Assembly (NCBI GenBank): GCA_031282325.1
Contig: JAITDY010000034.1
Location: 1-20,171, forward strand
Length of the DNA: 20,171 nucleotides
Direction of reading: 5' to 3'
From: Lactobacillaceae bacterium
GTDB taxonomy: Bacteria > Bacillota > Bacilli > Lactobacillales > Lactobacillaceae
Made by a program: the position numbers and the translations under genes. Of the stretch, positions 7,895-15,996 are shown in pieces; positions within the stretch are counted from its first letter, which is position 1; each line of letters begins with the position of its first letter. Below the pieces are notes generated by a model that was not told the origin of the DNA, searched no databases, and saw only the letters and a list, made by a program, of their open reading frames with translations.

Positions 7895-10003
7895 TTAATC
7901 TTTTCCGTGTGCCTTAATAATTTCTTCTTGAACATTTTTAGGGACAGCTTCATAGTGATCAAATACCATTTGAAAAGTTCCACGTCCTTGCGTAACTGAA
8001 CGCAAAGTAGTAGTATATCCAAACATTTCAGACAAAGGTACTTTAGCAGAAACATTAATTAGATTTCCTTTTGTATCTTGTCCTTCGATGATTCCACGAC
8101 GAGCTGAGACATGTCCCATAATATCACCAATATTATCATCAGGGGTTACAATATCTACTTTCATGATTGGTTCTAGAATTACTGCACCTGCATCATGAGC
8201 AGCATTTTTAAGTGACATTGACGCAGCAACTTTAAAGGCAGCTTCAGATGAATCGACATCATGATAAGAACCATCGTATAGTTTAGCCTTAAGGTCTACA
8301 AGTGGGAATCCTGCAAGGGGTCCATTATTCATAGCATCCTTTAAGCCAGCTTCAACAGCTGGAATATATTCACGAGGAACAACACCACCAACAATGGCAT
8401 CTTCGAATTCAAATCCAGCACCTTCTTCATTTGGTGAGAATTCAATCCAAACATCACCATATTGACCTTTACCACCAGATTGTCGAACAAACTTACCCTG
8501 TGATTGAACAGTTTTAGTGAACGCTTCACGATAAGCAACTTGTGGTGTTCCAACGTTAGCTTCAACACCAAATTCACGCTTCAAACGATCAACAATGATA
8601 TCTAGATGTAGTTCACCCATTCCAGAAATCAACGTATCTCCAGTTTCTGGGTTTGTTTCAGCACGGAATGAAGGATCTTCTTCTGCTAGCTTTTGTAAAC
8701 CATTACCCATTTTATCTTGATCAGCTTTCGACTTAGGCTCAATTGCTAATTGAATAACTGGTTCTGGGAATTCCATTGATTCAAGAATTAATGGGGTATC
8801 AACAGCTGTTAATGAATCTCCAGTTGTAGTATCTTTAAATCCAATGGCTGCAGCAATGTCACCTGAGAAAACTTCATCAATTTCAGTACGATTAGTTGCA
8901 TGCATTTGTAACAAACGGCCAACACGTTCACGTGTACCACGAGAAGTGTTTTGTACATACGAACCAGAGTTTAAAGTTCCTGTATATACACGTAGGAAAG
9001 TTAAACGTCCAACGAAGGGATCCGTCATAACCTTAAAAGCCAAAGCAGCAAATGGTTTTGAATCGTCAGCAATTAAATCAACTTCCTCATCTGTCTTAGG
9101 ATTTGTTGCAATATATGGCTTAACATCTAGTGGTCCTGGCAAATAATCAACAACAGCATCCAACATGAATTGAACACCCTTATCTTTATAAGCTGAACCA
9201 GCAAGTACTGGATAAAATTCCAAGGCCAAAGTTGCACGACGAATTGCATCTTTAAGTTCTTGCAAGGAAATTTCTTCCCCTTCTAGATACTTATTCATCA
9301 AATCTTCATCAACATTAGCAACAGCTTCAATTAAGACTTCGCGCTTTTGAGCAGCTAATTCCTTTAATTCTTCAGGAATTTCTTTTGCTTCCCATTTTTC
9401 ACCCAATTCATCAACTGGATACCAAGCTTCTTGAGTAAGAATATCAATAATTCCCTCAAAATCATCTTCTGCTCCGATTGGCCATTGGATGGCTTCAGCA
9501 TTAACTTGTAGGCGTTCATGGATAGAATCAACAGACATTTGGAAGTCAGCACCCATTTTATCCATTTTGTTAACGAAAACAATACGTGGAACTGAATAAG
9601 TTGTTGCCTGACGCCAAACTGTTTCAGTTTGCGGTTCAACACCTGCAGCACCATCTAAAACAGCTACAGCACCATCTAAAACACGTAATGAACGTTCAAC
9701 TTCGATAGTAAAGTCAACGTGACCCGGGGTATCGATGATATTAACACGATATGGTGTCTTTTCCCATTGATCATGGAAACCATGCCAAACAGCTGTAGTC
9801 GCAGCTGATTGGATAGTAATTCCACGTTCTTTTTCTTGTTCCATGAAATCCATTTGTGATGCACCATCATGGGTTTCACCGATTTTATGAATCTTTCCAG
9901 TATAGTAAAGGATTCTTTCAGTTGTAGTCGTTTTACCAGCATCAATGTGAGCCATGATACCAATATTACGAGTACGATCTAGCGGATATTCGCGAGTTGC
10001 CAT
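7895..10003 (-). CDS. fusA: Elongation factor G
   Basis: GTPase that drives translocation of tRNA and mRNA on the ribosome; 702 residues, full length. The GTP-binding motifs are intact: AHIDAGKT (18-25), RGITI (60-64), DTPGHVD (91-97) and NKMD (145-148). Domains III to V follow, with GMGELHLDI and the C-terminal FGYTTTLRSVTQGRGTF block. A short insertion, HGFHDQWEKTPY (about 74-85), precedes RVNIIDTPGH; it occurs in some lactic acid bacteria. The start at ATG 10003 has AGGAG upstream at normal spacing. It is the last gene of rpsL-rpsG-fusA, 18 nt after rpsG, and is followed by a terminator, so tuf is not part of this operon. Confidence 0.99.
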   Translation of the reverse strand: MATREYPLDRTRNIGIMAHIDAGKTTTTERILYYTGKIHKIGETHDGASQMDFMEQEKERGITIQSAATTAVWHGFHDQWEKTPYRVNIIDTPGHVDFTIEVERSLRVLDGAVAVLDGAAGVEPQTETVWRQATTYSVPRIVFVNKMDKMGADFQMSVDSIHERLQVNAEAIQWPIGAEDDFEGIIDILTQEAWYPVDELGEKWEAKEIPEELKELAAQKREVLIEAVANVDEDLMNKYLEGEEISLQELKDAIRRATLALEFYPVLAGSAYKDKGVQFMLDAVVDYLPGPLDVKPYIATNPKTDEEVDLIADDSKPFAALAFKVMTDPFVGRLTFLRVYTGTLNSGSYVQNTSRGTRERVGRLLQMHATNRTEIDEVFSGDIAAAIGFKDTTTGDSLTAVDTPLILESMEFPEPVIQLAIEPKSKADQDKMGNGLQKLAEEDPSFRAETNPETGDTLISGMGELHLDIIVDRLKREFGVEANVGTPQVAYREAFTKTVQSQGKFVRQSGGKGQYGDVWIEFSPNEEGAGFEFEDAIVGGVVPREYIPAVEAGLKDAMNNGPLAGFPLVDLKAKLYDGSYHDVDSSEAAFKVAASMSLKNAAHDAGAVILEPIMKVDIVTPDDNIGDIMGHVSARRGIIEGQDTKGNLINVSAKVPLSEMFGYTTTLRSVTQGRGTFQMVFDHYEAVPKNVQEEIIKAHGKD

Positions 10004-10021
10004 ATTTTCTCCTATTTTTTA

Positions 10022-10492
10022 TTACCAACGATAATGTGCAAAGGCACGATTTGCTTCAGCCATCTTATGAGTATCTTCACGCTTTTTAACAGAGGCTCCT
10101 GTTGCGTTAGATGCATCTAAAATTTCTTTAGCTAAACGTTCTTCCATAGTGTGTTCGCTACGTAAACGTGAATACTGAACTAACCAACGTAGTCCTAAAG
10201 TAGTACGGCGTTCTGGACGAACTTCTACGGGAACTTGGAAGTTTGCACCACCAACACGGCGTGCACGAACTTCAAGAACAGGCATGATATTTTCCATTGC
10301 TTGTTCAAAAACTTCTAATGGTGAAGTTCCAGTTTCGGCTTCGATACGATTAAAAGCACCGTAAAGAATCTTTGAGGCTGCACCGCGCTTTCCATCCCAC
10401 ATTAATTTATTAATTAGACGTGAAACTAAAACTGAGTTATAAATTGGGTCAGGCAAAACTTCCTGACGTTTTGTATACGCTTTTCTAGGCAT
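10022..10492 (-). CDS. rpsG: Small ribosomal subunit protein uS7
   Basis: S7 (156 residues, standard length) nucleates folding of the 3' major domain of 16S rRNA and sits near the E site. The sequence shows the typical start MPRKAYTKRQ, the LINKLMWDGKRGAA segment, RVGGANFQVPVEV and the C-terminal KMAEANRAFAHYRW. Only 11 nt separate it from rpsL, and its ribosome site (GGAG) begins directly after the rpsL TAA stop, so the two are tightly coupled. In E. coli, S7 represses this operon by binding the rpsL-rpsG gap; that gap is too short here to hold such a structure, which draws attention to the leader upstream of rpsL. Confidence 0.99.
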   Translation of the reverse strand: MPRKAYTKRQEVLPDPIYNSVLVSRLINKLMWDGKRGAASKILYGAFNRIEAETGTSPLEVFEQAMENIMPVLEVRARRVGGANFQVPVEVRPERRTTLGLRWLVQYSRLRSEHTMEERLAKEILDASNATGASVKKREDTHKMAEANRAFAHYRW

Positions 10493-10503
10493 TTGTCTTC
10501 TCC

Positions 10504-10917
10504 TTACTTCTTAGGTTTCTTTGCGCCATATTTTGAGCGACTAGTCATACGACCATCAACTCCGGCAGTATCAAGTGCTCCACGAATAACGTGATAACGA
10601 ACACCAGGCAAATCCTTAACACGGCCACCACGAATCAAAACAACCGAGTGTTCTTGCAAGTTATGTCCAATACCTGGGATATATGCAGTAACTTCATACA
10701 GGTTTGAAAGACGTACACGCGCATACTTACGTAAGGCAGAATTGGGCTTTTTAGGTGTCATAGTTCCAACACGAGTTGCAACGCCACGCTTTTGTGGCGA
10801 AGTGTTATTTGTTTGCTTTTTTAAACGAGAGTTATAACCAAAGTTCATTGCAGGAACTTTTGATTTTATAACCTTGGTTTTACGAGGCTTGCGTACTAAT
10901 TGATTAATTGTAGGCAT
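10504..10917 (-). CDS. rpsL: Small ribosomal subunit protein uS12
   Basis: S12 (137 residues) lies at the decoding centre. The sequence has the longer N-terminal loop usual in Firmicutes (MNFGYNSRLKKQT), the conserved TPKKPNSALRK segment (54-64) and VKDLPGVRYHVIRG. Lysines 56 and 57 correspond to E. coli K42 and K43, the streptomycin-sensitive state. The start at ATG 10917 has only a weak purine-rich site (AGAAAGAAG). It is the first gene of the str operon and is preceded by a 140-nt folded leader and a promoter. It is not preceded by rpoC or an L7Ae-like gene, unlike in many Bacilli. Confidence 0.99.
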   Translation of the reverse strand: MPTINQLVRKPRKTKVIKSKVPAMNFGYNSRLKKQTNNTSPQKRGVATRVGTMTPKKPNSALRKYARVRLSNLYEVTAYIPGIGHNLQEHSVVLIRGGRVKDLPGVRYHVIRGALDTAGVDGRMTSRSKYGAKKPKK

Positions 10918-11061
10918 TAATAAAATCTTCTTTCTATAATTATATTTTTTAGTTTTTTGAAATGTTTTTGCTAACAGGTCTCACTGTTCGCAATATCGCC
11001 ACATTTCCAGGCGTGCCGTAATCACGACTTTTAAAAATGCTCTGGGCACACCAAAAGCACT
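10918..11061 (-). promoter_or_regulatory. Structured 5' leader of the rpsL-rpsG-fusA operon
   Basis: Two structures can be drawn in the RNA. Upstream, GGUGUGCC (11045-11052) pairs with GGCACGCC (11010-11017) through 8 bp including one G-U. Downstream is a long interrupted hairpin (10959-11007): GAAAUGU/ACAUUUC, then UUGC/GCAA, a 1x1 mismatch, AACAG/CUGUU and a UGAGAC loop. It is not followed by a U-run, so it does not look like a terminator. I do not recognise it as a named family. By context it could be a ribosomal-protein binding site for operon feedback; this is inference. Confidence 0.6.
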
Positions 11062-11067
11062 CTTAAA

Positions 11068-11076
11068 ATTGTATCA
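11068..11076 (-). promoter_or_regulatory. Extended -10 promoter of the str operon
   Basis: On the minus strand TGATACAAT gives an extended -10 element (TG, one base, TACAAT at 11068-11073). No good -35 box stands 16 to 18 bp upstream, which the extended -10 may compensate. Predicted transcription start near 11061. Confidence 0.6.
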
Positions 11077-11140
11077 TAAAATGGCTTTAAATTGGGGGGT
11101 ATTTTAATTATTTTTACAGTTCAAAAAAGCTTTTTATATA

Positions 11141-11162
11141 AAAAAACACCTAATCGGTGTTT
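11141..11162 (-). terminator. Intrinsic terminator of the LysM-CAP gene
   Basis: AAACACC and GGTGTTT form a 7-bp stem around TAATC, followed on the minus strand by seven T, starting about 11 nt after the stop codon. Confidence 0.85.
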
Positions 11163-11172
11163 AAAATTTTAA

Positions 11173-12048
11173 TTATTGTGCATTTATAACAATCCAGCCA
11201 TTAGAGTAACCTACTCCGGCTTGAGTAAAGTTAGGATTGATGATGAATGCTGTATGTCCACCATTAATCATTCCTGTTTCATTGTACCAAGCATTGATAA
11301 CTGCATTACCTGCAGCAAATCCATTTGCAACAACTTCAGGTACTTGAGAAGACAAGTGACTTCCAAACCAATTAGAATTGCTTGCATAATTATTTGCACG
11401 GCTTTGTGCTAAATTAGTTAAATTAGCTGAAATGCTAATAGGCCTTAGTCCTAATTTTGCACGAAATACGTTCCAAGCATTAATTGTAGCATCTGCAGTT
11501 GTAGCTGCTTGAGGCGCCTGAGTAGCTGGTGCTTGTTGTACAGGAGCTGCAACCGGAGTTGAAGCAGCAGATTCGGTAGCAGCTGGTGCTTGTGACTCAG
11601 CAGCAACTGGGGTTGCAGGTACTTCTTCTTCAGCTGCAGCAGCTTGCTTTAATGATAAAGTTTGGCCAGAAACAATTAAATCAGGATTATTAATTTGATT
11701 AATTGAAGCAATTAATCCAGCTGGAACATTTGTTTTTTCAGCAATTTTGCTTAAAGTATCACCAGTTTGTACTGTATATGAAGTGCCATCAGCTGACAAA
11801 CCAGTAGCAGTTTCATTAATATCTAAACTTGAACCTGCAAAAATTAAATTAACATTTGTAATATTATTGTCGGCAGCAATTTTTTCGACAGTAGTATTGT
11901 GTTCAGCGGCTAACTTTTTAAGAGTGTCCCCTTCTTGAACCTTAACTTCATCAGCAGAAGCATTAACTCCGTTTAAAAATGCTAGGGCAGTTGCAGCAAC
12001 AGTTCCGCTAACACCGGTGATAATTTTATTTTTAGTTTCGTTTTTCAT
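11173..12048 (-). CDS. Secreted cell-wall protein with two LysM domains and a C-terminal CAP domain
   Basis: Exported protein of 291 residues. A signal peptide (1-32, charged start, hydrophobic core, cleavage probably after ASA) is followed by two LysM peptidoglycan-binding repeats (about 34-77 and 90-134, each with the GDTL core), an Ala/Pro/Gln-rich linker (135-186) and a CAP/SCP-like domain (about 188-291; WNVFRAKLGLRPI near its start, then SH at 230-231 and GGHTAFIINPNFTQAGVGY near its end). LysM should hold it on the wall; the role of bacterial CAP domains is not settled and no catalytic activity can be claimed. The start at ATG 12048 has a GAGGA site about 11 nt upstream. Transcribed alone, with its own terminator and a promoter bearing phased direct repeats. 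Confidence 0.9.
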   Translation of the reverse strand: MKNETKNKIITGVSGTVAATALAFLNGVNASADEVKVQEGDTLKKLAAEHNTTVEKIAADNNITNVNLIFAGSSLDINETATGLSADGTSYTVQTGDTLSKIAEKTNVPAGLIASINQINNPDLIVSGQTLSLKQAAAAEEEVPATPVAAESQAPAATESAASTPVAAPVQQAPATQAPQAATTADATINAWNVFRAKLGLRPISISANLTNLAQSRANNYASNSNWFGSHLSSQVPEVVANGFAAGNAVINAWYNETGMINGGHTAFIINPNFTQAGVGYSNGWIVINAQ

Positions 12049-12107
12049 TTTAATAATCTTCCTCTTTGATTAAATCAATAATACTAATATACATAGCAAT
12101 TGTTTCA

Positions 12108-12140
12108 ATTATATTAAGAAAAGTTAAGAATTATTTAAGA
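12108..12140 (-). promoter_or_regulatory. LysM-CAP promoter: perfect -10 with three phased TTAAGA repeats
   Basis: The minus strand has TATAAT (12108-12113) but nothing like TTGACA 17 bp upstream (AAATAA). Instead, TTAAGA occurs at 12114-12119, 12124-12129 and 12135-12140 (plus-strand reading), that is every 10 to 11 bp, one helical turn, starting next to the -10. This is the layout of promoters activated by OmpR/PhoB-type response regulators such as PhoP and WalR. Predicted transcript start near 12101. Confidence 0.55.
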
Positions 12141-12158
12141 TTTTGTAATATAAATGTC

Positions 12159-14162
12159 TTATAACTGCTTTTTAAGTTCTAATACTGTATCACGTAAGGC
12201 AGCAGCCTCTTCAAATTCCATTCTTTTAGCAGCAGCTTTCATTTGTAACTCTAAATTTGTAATCATTTCTTCTTGTTCACTTCGTGGCATATCCGCAAAT
12301 ACAATATCTTTTAGATCAATTCCAATATTATTAACTTGATCTTCACCATTTTTATTTGAAATATTATCTCGAATTGATTTTTTAATCGTTGTTGGCGTTA
12401 TTCCATTTTTTTCATTGTATTCTATTTGAATTTTTCGACGACGTGCTGTCTCATTTATCGCTTTTTGCATATTATTCGTAATATTATTGGCGTACATAAT
12501 TACATGCCCATTGGAATTTCTAGCAGCACGACCAATAGTTTGAATTAACGACCGTTCATTGCGTAAAAATCCATCTTTGTCAGCATCTAATATAGCAACT
12601 AATGATACTTCTGGAACATCAATTCCTTCTCGCAATAAATTAATTCCAACAAGAACATCAAATTCTCCCAAACGAAGATTACGAATTATTTCTGTTCTTT
12701 CTAATGTTTTGATGTCGGAATGTAGGTAACTAACTTTTACTCCATTTTCTTTTAGAAAATCAGTTAAATCTTCAGCCATTTTTTTTGTAAGAGTCGTTAT
12801 AAAAACACGTTCATTTTTTTCAACGCGTTTATTAATTTCACTAAATAAGTCATCAATTTGTCCCTCGATCGGACGAACTTCTATTTCCGGATCTAATAAT
12901 CCAGTCGGACGAATAATCTGTTGGGCAACATTAGAATCATCAACACGTTCTTTTTCATAGTCCCCCGGCGTAGCGCTCATATAAACTACTTGATTTACAT
13001 GTTGTTCGAATTCTTCTAATCGTAAAGGACGATTATCAAGTGCACTTGGCAATCTAAAACCATAATTAACCAATGTTTCTTTTCTAGCTCGATCCCCGTT
13101 ATACATACCACGAACTTGGGGCATAGTTACGTGTGATTCATCAACAATCAGCAAAAAATCTTTAGGAAAAAAATCTAATAATGTGAATGGCGGTTGGCCT
13201 TCTTTGCGTCCGTCCATCCATCGAGAATAATTTTCAATCCCATTGACGTATCCCATTTCTTCTAACATGGCTAAATCAAATTCTGTTCGTTGTTGAATTC
13301 TTTGTGCCTCGATTAATTTATTTTCTGATTCAAATAGTTTTACTTGCATTTCCATTTCTTTTCGGATGCCATCTATTGCTTCGCGCATCGTATTATCATC
13401 TGTCATAAAATGTTTGGCTGGATAAATAGATATAAATTTTAAATCAGATAGTATTTCACCTGTTAGGGGTTGAACTTCTCGAATTCGATCAATTTCATCC
13501 CCAAAAAATTCCACTCTAATTGCTTTTTGCGCTTCGCTGGCTGGAAAAATTTCAATAACATCCCCACGAACCCGAAAAGTTCCACGACCGAAATCTAGAT
13601 CATTTCTAGAAAACTGAATATCGATTAATTTTCTAATTAAATTATCACGACCAAAATCTAAACCGACTCTTAATCCAATAACGTGTTCCTTATATTGATG
13701 TGGATCGCCTAAACCAAAAATCGAACTTACGGATGCAACTACAATGGTGTCGTTTCTAGATAAAAGACTTGCCGTAGCTGAATTCCTTAATTTATCAATT
13801 TCATCATTAACACTTGCGTCTTTTTCAATAAAGGTATCTGAACTTGGTACATAAGCTTCTGGTTGATAATAGTCATAATACGAAACAAAATATTCAACTG
13901 CATTATTTGGAAAAAACTCTTTAAATTCTGAATATAATTGTCCGGCTAAGGTTTTATTGTGAGACAAAATTAAAGTTGGTTTATTCACCTGCTGAATAAC
14001 ATTTGAAATCGTAAAAGTTTTCCCTGTTCCAGTAGCACCTAATAATATCTGTTCTTTAACATTTTGATTGATTTTTGAAACTAGTTGTTTAATAGCTTGC
14101 GGCTGGTCTCCAGTGGGGCTATATTCACTTTGTAATTCAAATTGTCCGGGTAACTTTGTCAT
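12159..14162 (-). CDS. uvrB: Excinuclease ABC subunit B (UvrB)
   Basis: DNA-damage recognition and helicase-like subunit of nucleotide excision repair, working with UvrA and UvrC. The 667-residue protein carries Walker A GATGTGKT (42-49), the DNA-gripping beta-hairpin region (YYDYYQPEAYVPSSDTFIEKD, about 95-115, aromatic residues intact), DESHVT, YMSATPGDYE, the helicase VI segment QTIGRAARN and the C-terminal UVR domain (LELQMKAAAKRMEFEEAA) that contacts UvrC. I choose ATG 14162 rather than the in-frame GTG at 14174, because the nearest -10 box (14178-14183) would start the RNA after that GTG. No clear Shine-Dalgarno is seen. Transcribed alone: uvrA, its usual partner in Firmicutes, is not adjacent. 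An SOS box lies upstream. Confidence 0.98.
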   Translation of the reverse strand: MTKLPGQFELQSEYSPTGDQPQAIKQLVSKINQNVKEQILLGATGTGKTFTISNVIQQVNKPTLILSHNKTLAGQLYSEFKEFFPNNAVEYFVSYYDYYQPEAYVPSSDTFIEKDASVNDEIDKLRNSATASLLSRNDTIVVASVSSIFGLGDPHQYKEHVIGLRVGLDFGRDNLIRKLIDIQFSRNDLDFGRGTFRVRGDVIEIFPASEAQKAIRVEFFGDEIDRIREVQPLTGEILSDLKFISIYPAKHFMTDDNTMREAIDGIRKEMEMQVKLFESENKLIEAQRIQQRTEFDLAMLEEMGYVNGIENYSRWMDGRKEGQPPFTLLDFFPKDFLLIVDESHVTMPQVRGMYNGDRARKETLVNYGFRLPSALDNRPLRLEEFEQHVNQVVYMSATPGDYEKERVDDSNVAQQIIRPTGLLDPEIEVRPIEGQIDDLFSEINKRVEKNERVFITTLTKKMAEDLTDFLKENGVKVSYLHSDIKTLERTEIIRNLRLGEFDVLVGINLLREGIDVPEVSLVAILDADKDGFLRNERSLIQTIGRAARNSNGHVIMYANNITNNMQKAINETARRRKIQIEYNEKNGITPTTIKKSIRDNISNKNGEDQVNNIGIDLKDIVFADMPRSEQEEMITNLELQMKAAAKRMEFEEAAALRDTVLELKKQL

Positions 14163-14177
14163 TATTATAATCACTTA

Positions 14178-14200
14178 ATTATAGCAAAAAACTAATTGTA
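14178..14200 (-). promoter_or_regulatory. Candidate -10 boxes for uvrB
   Basis: Two minus-strand candidates: TATAAT at 14178-14183, which would leave only about 9 nt of leader before the ATG, and TACAAT at 14195-14200, which would leave about 26 nt and place the whole SOS box in its spacer. Neither has a good -35 box. Confidence 0.45.
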
Positions 14201-14202
14201 TA

Positions 14203-14216
14203 CGAACAAATGTTCT
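14203..14216. promoter_or_regulatory. SOS box (DinR/LexA operator) upstream of uvrB
   Basis: CGAACAAATGTTCT contains the exact GAAC-N4-GTTC core of the Gram-positive LexA (DinR) operator. It lies about 40 bp upstream of the uvrB ATG and overlaps the promoter, as expected for a repressor released on DNA damage. uvrB is a known member of SOS regulons in Bacilli. Confidence 0.9.
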
Positions 14217-14237
14217 ATATTTTATTTTTGCTAGAAA

Positions 14238-14263
14238 ATTAAAAAAGAGCCTTAACGCTCTTT
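14238..14263 (-). terminator. Intrinsic terminator after the phosphoglucomutase gene
   Basis: AAAGAGC (14244-14250) and GCTCTTT (14257-14263) form a 7-bp stem around 6 nt, followed on the minus strand by a T-run. It separates the mutase transcript from uvrB. Confidence 0.88.
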
Positions 14264-14298
14264 GTTTTTTGAGTTACAATTTTTTAATTATTCAGAAA

Positions 14299-15996
14299 TT
14301 AAATTTCTATTAACTTTTTAATATTATCTTCAAAATGGACTATTTTATCTGCAGCCTGCTGTTTTGATTCCCCAACAACACCAATATATATTTTTAATTT
14401 CGGTTCGGTTCCACTTGGTCGTAAGGCTATCCAAGAGTCATCCTCAAATAAATATTTAATCACATTGGCGCTTGGCAAACTAATTTTTTTAGTTTCTCCG
14501 GTAATTATATTTTTTTCTAAACGTAGCTGAAAATCTTGAACGGTTCGAACAGGGAACTCACCAACACTTTTTGGACCCTTTTGGCGAAAATTAGCCATTG
14601 TTTTTTCCATGATTTCCGCCCCACTTTCACCGGGGAAATCAAAGGATATGGTTTTTTCCAATGTATATCCAAATTTATCGAAAATTTCATTCAATGCATC
14701 AGCTAAAGTTAATCCTTGATTAAAATAATAAGCCGCTAACTCGCTTATTAAAGTTATTGCTTGAATTGAATCTTTATCATGAGCAAAAGGCTTAACTAAA
14801 AAGCCATACGATTCTTCAAAACCAAATAAAAATTGTTTACTTCCAGTTTTATCAAAATGCACAATTTTATCAGCAATATATTTAAATCCAGTTAGTACTT
14901 CTAAACTTTTAACATTAAAAGTTTTAGCAATCTTAGCTGGTAGTGATGAAGATACGATCGAAGTAATTATTACTCCATTTTCAGGTAGAGTATTAGAATT
15001 TTGTTTCGCTGTTAATAAATAATTAACCATTAGAGCTGCCATTTGATTACCAGTCAAATAACTCCACTGACCCTTTGAATCTTTAAAAGAAACTCCTGCC
15101 CTATCAGCGTCAGGATCTACGGCTAAAATTACATTGGCTTCTGGATAAGTTTCTTGACCTAATTTAAATACTTCAGGAAATTCTGGATTCGGAAATTTGA
15201 CAGTTGGAAAAGTTCCATCTGGAGTAAATTGCTTTTCAACTACTTGTAATTTTTTAAATCCTAAATTCTTTAATGCTTTAACTCCTAATTCTCCACCGGC
15301 ACCATGTAATGGGGTGAAGACTAATTGAAAACCATTTTTAACAGCAATTTTTATTTGTTTTGGATCGATACTTACATTTTTAACTTGATCTAAATATTTT
15401 TTATCAAAACTTGCTGGAATTTTTTTAATACCAGTTAATATTTTTTTTATATTAAAAATATCAGTAATTTTTTCACGTTTTTTTATAATAGCCGTAACTG
15501 GATTCGGTGGTAATTGCCCACCATCGTCGCCATATAATTTATATCCATTATATTCCTTGGGATTATGGCTAGCTGTAATCATTACACCTGCAAAAGTTTT
15601 TAATTCCAAAACAGCATAACTTAATTCCGGTGTTGGATGTGGTCCATTAAAAAGATAAACCGTAATACCGTTAGCACGCAAAACTTCAGCCGTAGTTTGG
15701 GCAAATAGATCCGAATTAATTCGAGAATCACTAGAGATAGCTACTCCTTTTTTTATCGCTTCTTGTCCAGCATCAATAATAACTTCGGCTAAAGCTTGTG
15801 TTGTTTGGGCAACTGTATAAATGTTCATTCTATTCGGTCCTGCACCCAGCAAACCACGCATTCCAGCTGTCCCAAAACTTAAACTTCGATAAAAAGCATC
15901 GTGTAAATCATCGGCAGACATATTATCTAAATTATTTTTTAATTCAGGTGTTAATTTAGCCTGTTTCCATAAATTAATTGTCTCTTCTACTGTCAT
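14299..15996 (-). CDS. pgcA: Alpha-phosphoglucomutase / phosphomannomutase (PgcA type)
   Basis: Enzyme of 565 residues interconverting glucose 1-phosphate and glucose 6-phosphate, feeding UDP-glucose and cell-envelope sugars. All family sites are present: RSLSFGTAGMRG (about 37-48), the catalytic phosphoserine in TASHNPKEYNG (Ser143), the metal loop DPDADR (294-299), the sugar loop GFEESYG (392-398) and the phosphate loop RPSGTEPKLKIY near the end. I start at ATG 15996; an in-frame TTG at 16014 adds six residues but has no ribosome site. Neither does the ATG: instead TACAAT ends 6 nt upstream, which predicts a leaderless mRNA. The gene is divergent from the HAD phosphatase, the two start codons lying in one palindrome. 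Confidence 0.95.
   Translation of the reverse strand: MTVEETINLWKQAKLTPELKNNLDNMSADDLHDAFYRSLSFGTAGMRGLLGAGPNRMNIYTVAQTTQALAEVIIDAGQEAIKKGVAISSDSRINSDLFAQTTAEVLRANGITVYLFNGPHPTPELSYAVLELKTFAGVMITASHNPKEYNGYKLYGDDGGQLPPNPVTAIIKKREKITDIFNIKKILTGIKKIPASFDKKYLDQVKNVSIDPKQIKIAVKNGFQLVFTPLHGAGGELGVKALKNLGFKKLQVVEKQFTPDGTFPTVKFPNPEFPEVFKLGQETYPEANVILAVDPDADRAGVSFKDSKGQWSYLTGNQMAALMVNYLLTAKQNSNTLPENGVIITSIVSSSLPAKIAKTFNVKSLEVLTGFKYIADKIVHFDKTGSKQFLFGFEESYGFLVKPFAHDKDSIQAITLISELAAYYFNQGLTLADALNEIFDKFGYTLEKTISFDFPGESGAEIMEKTMANFRQKGPKSVGEFPVRTVQDFQLRLEKNIITGETKKISLPSANVIKYLFEDDSWIALRPSGTEPKLKIYIGVVGESKQQAADKIVHFEDNIKKLIEI

Noticed and set aside
8340..9963. Same-strand alternative frames inside fusA (78 to 96 codons)
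   Set aside because: They are +1/+2 frame readings of EF-G with no start context; EF-G is intact, so there is no frameshift.
11123..11136. Palindrome AAAAAAGCTTTTTT between the str promoter and the LysM-CAP terminator
   Set aside because: Homopolymer runs around AGCT; expected often in AT-rich DNA. The real terminator is the adjacent ACACC stem.
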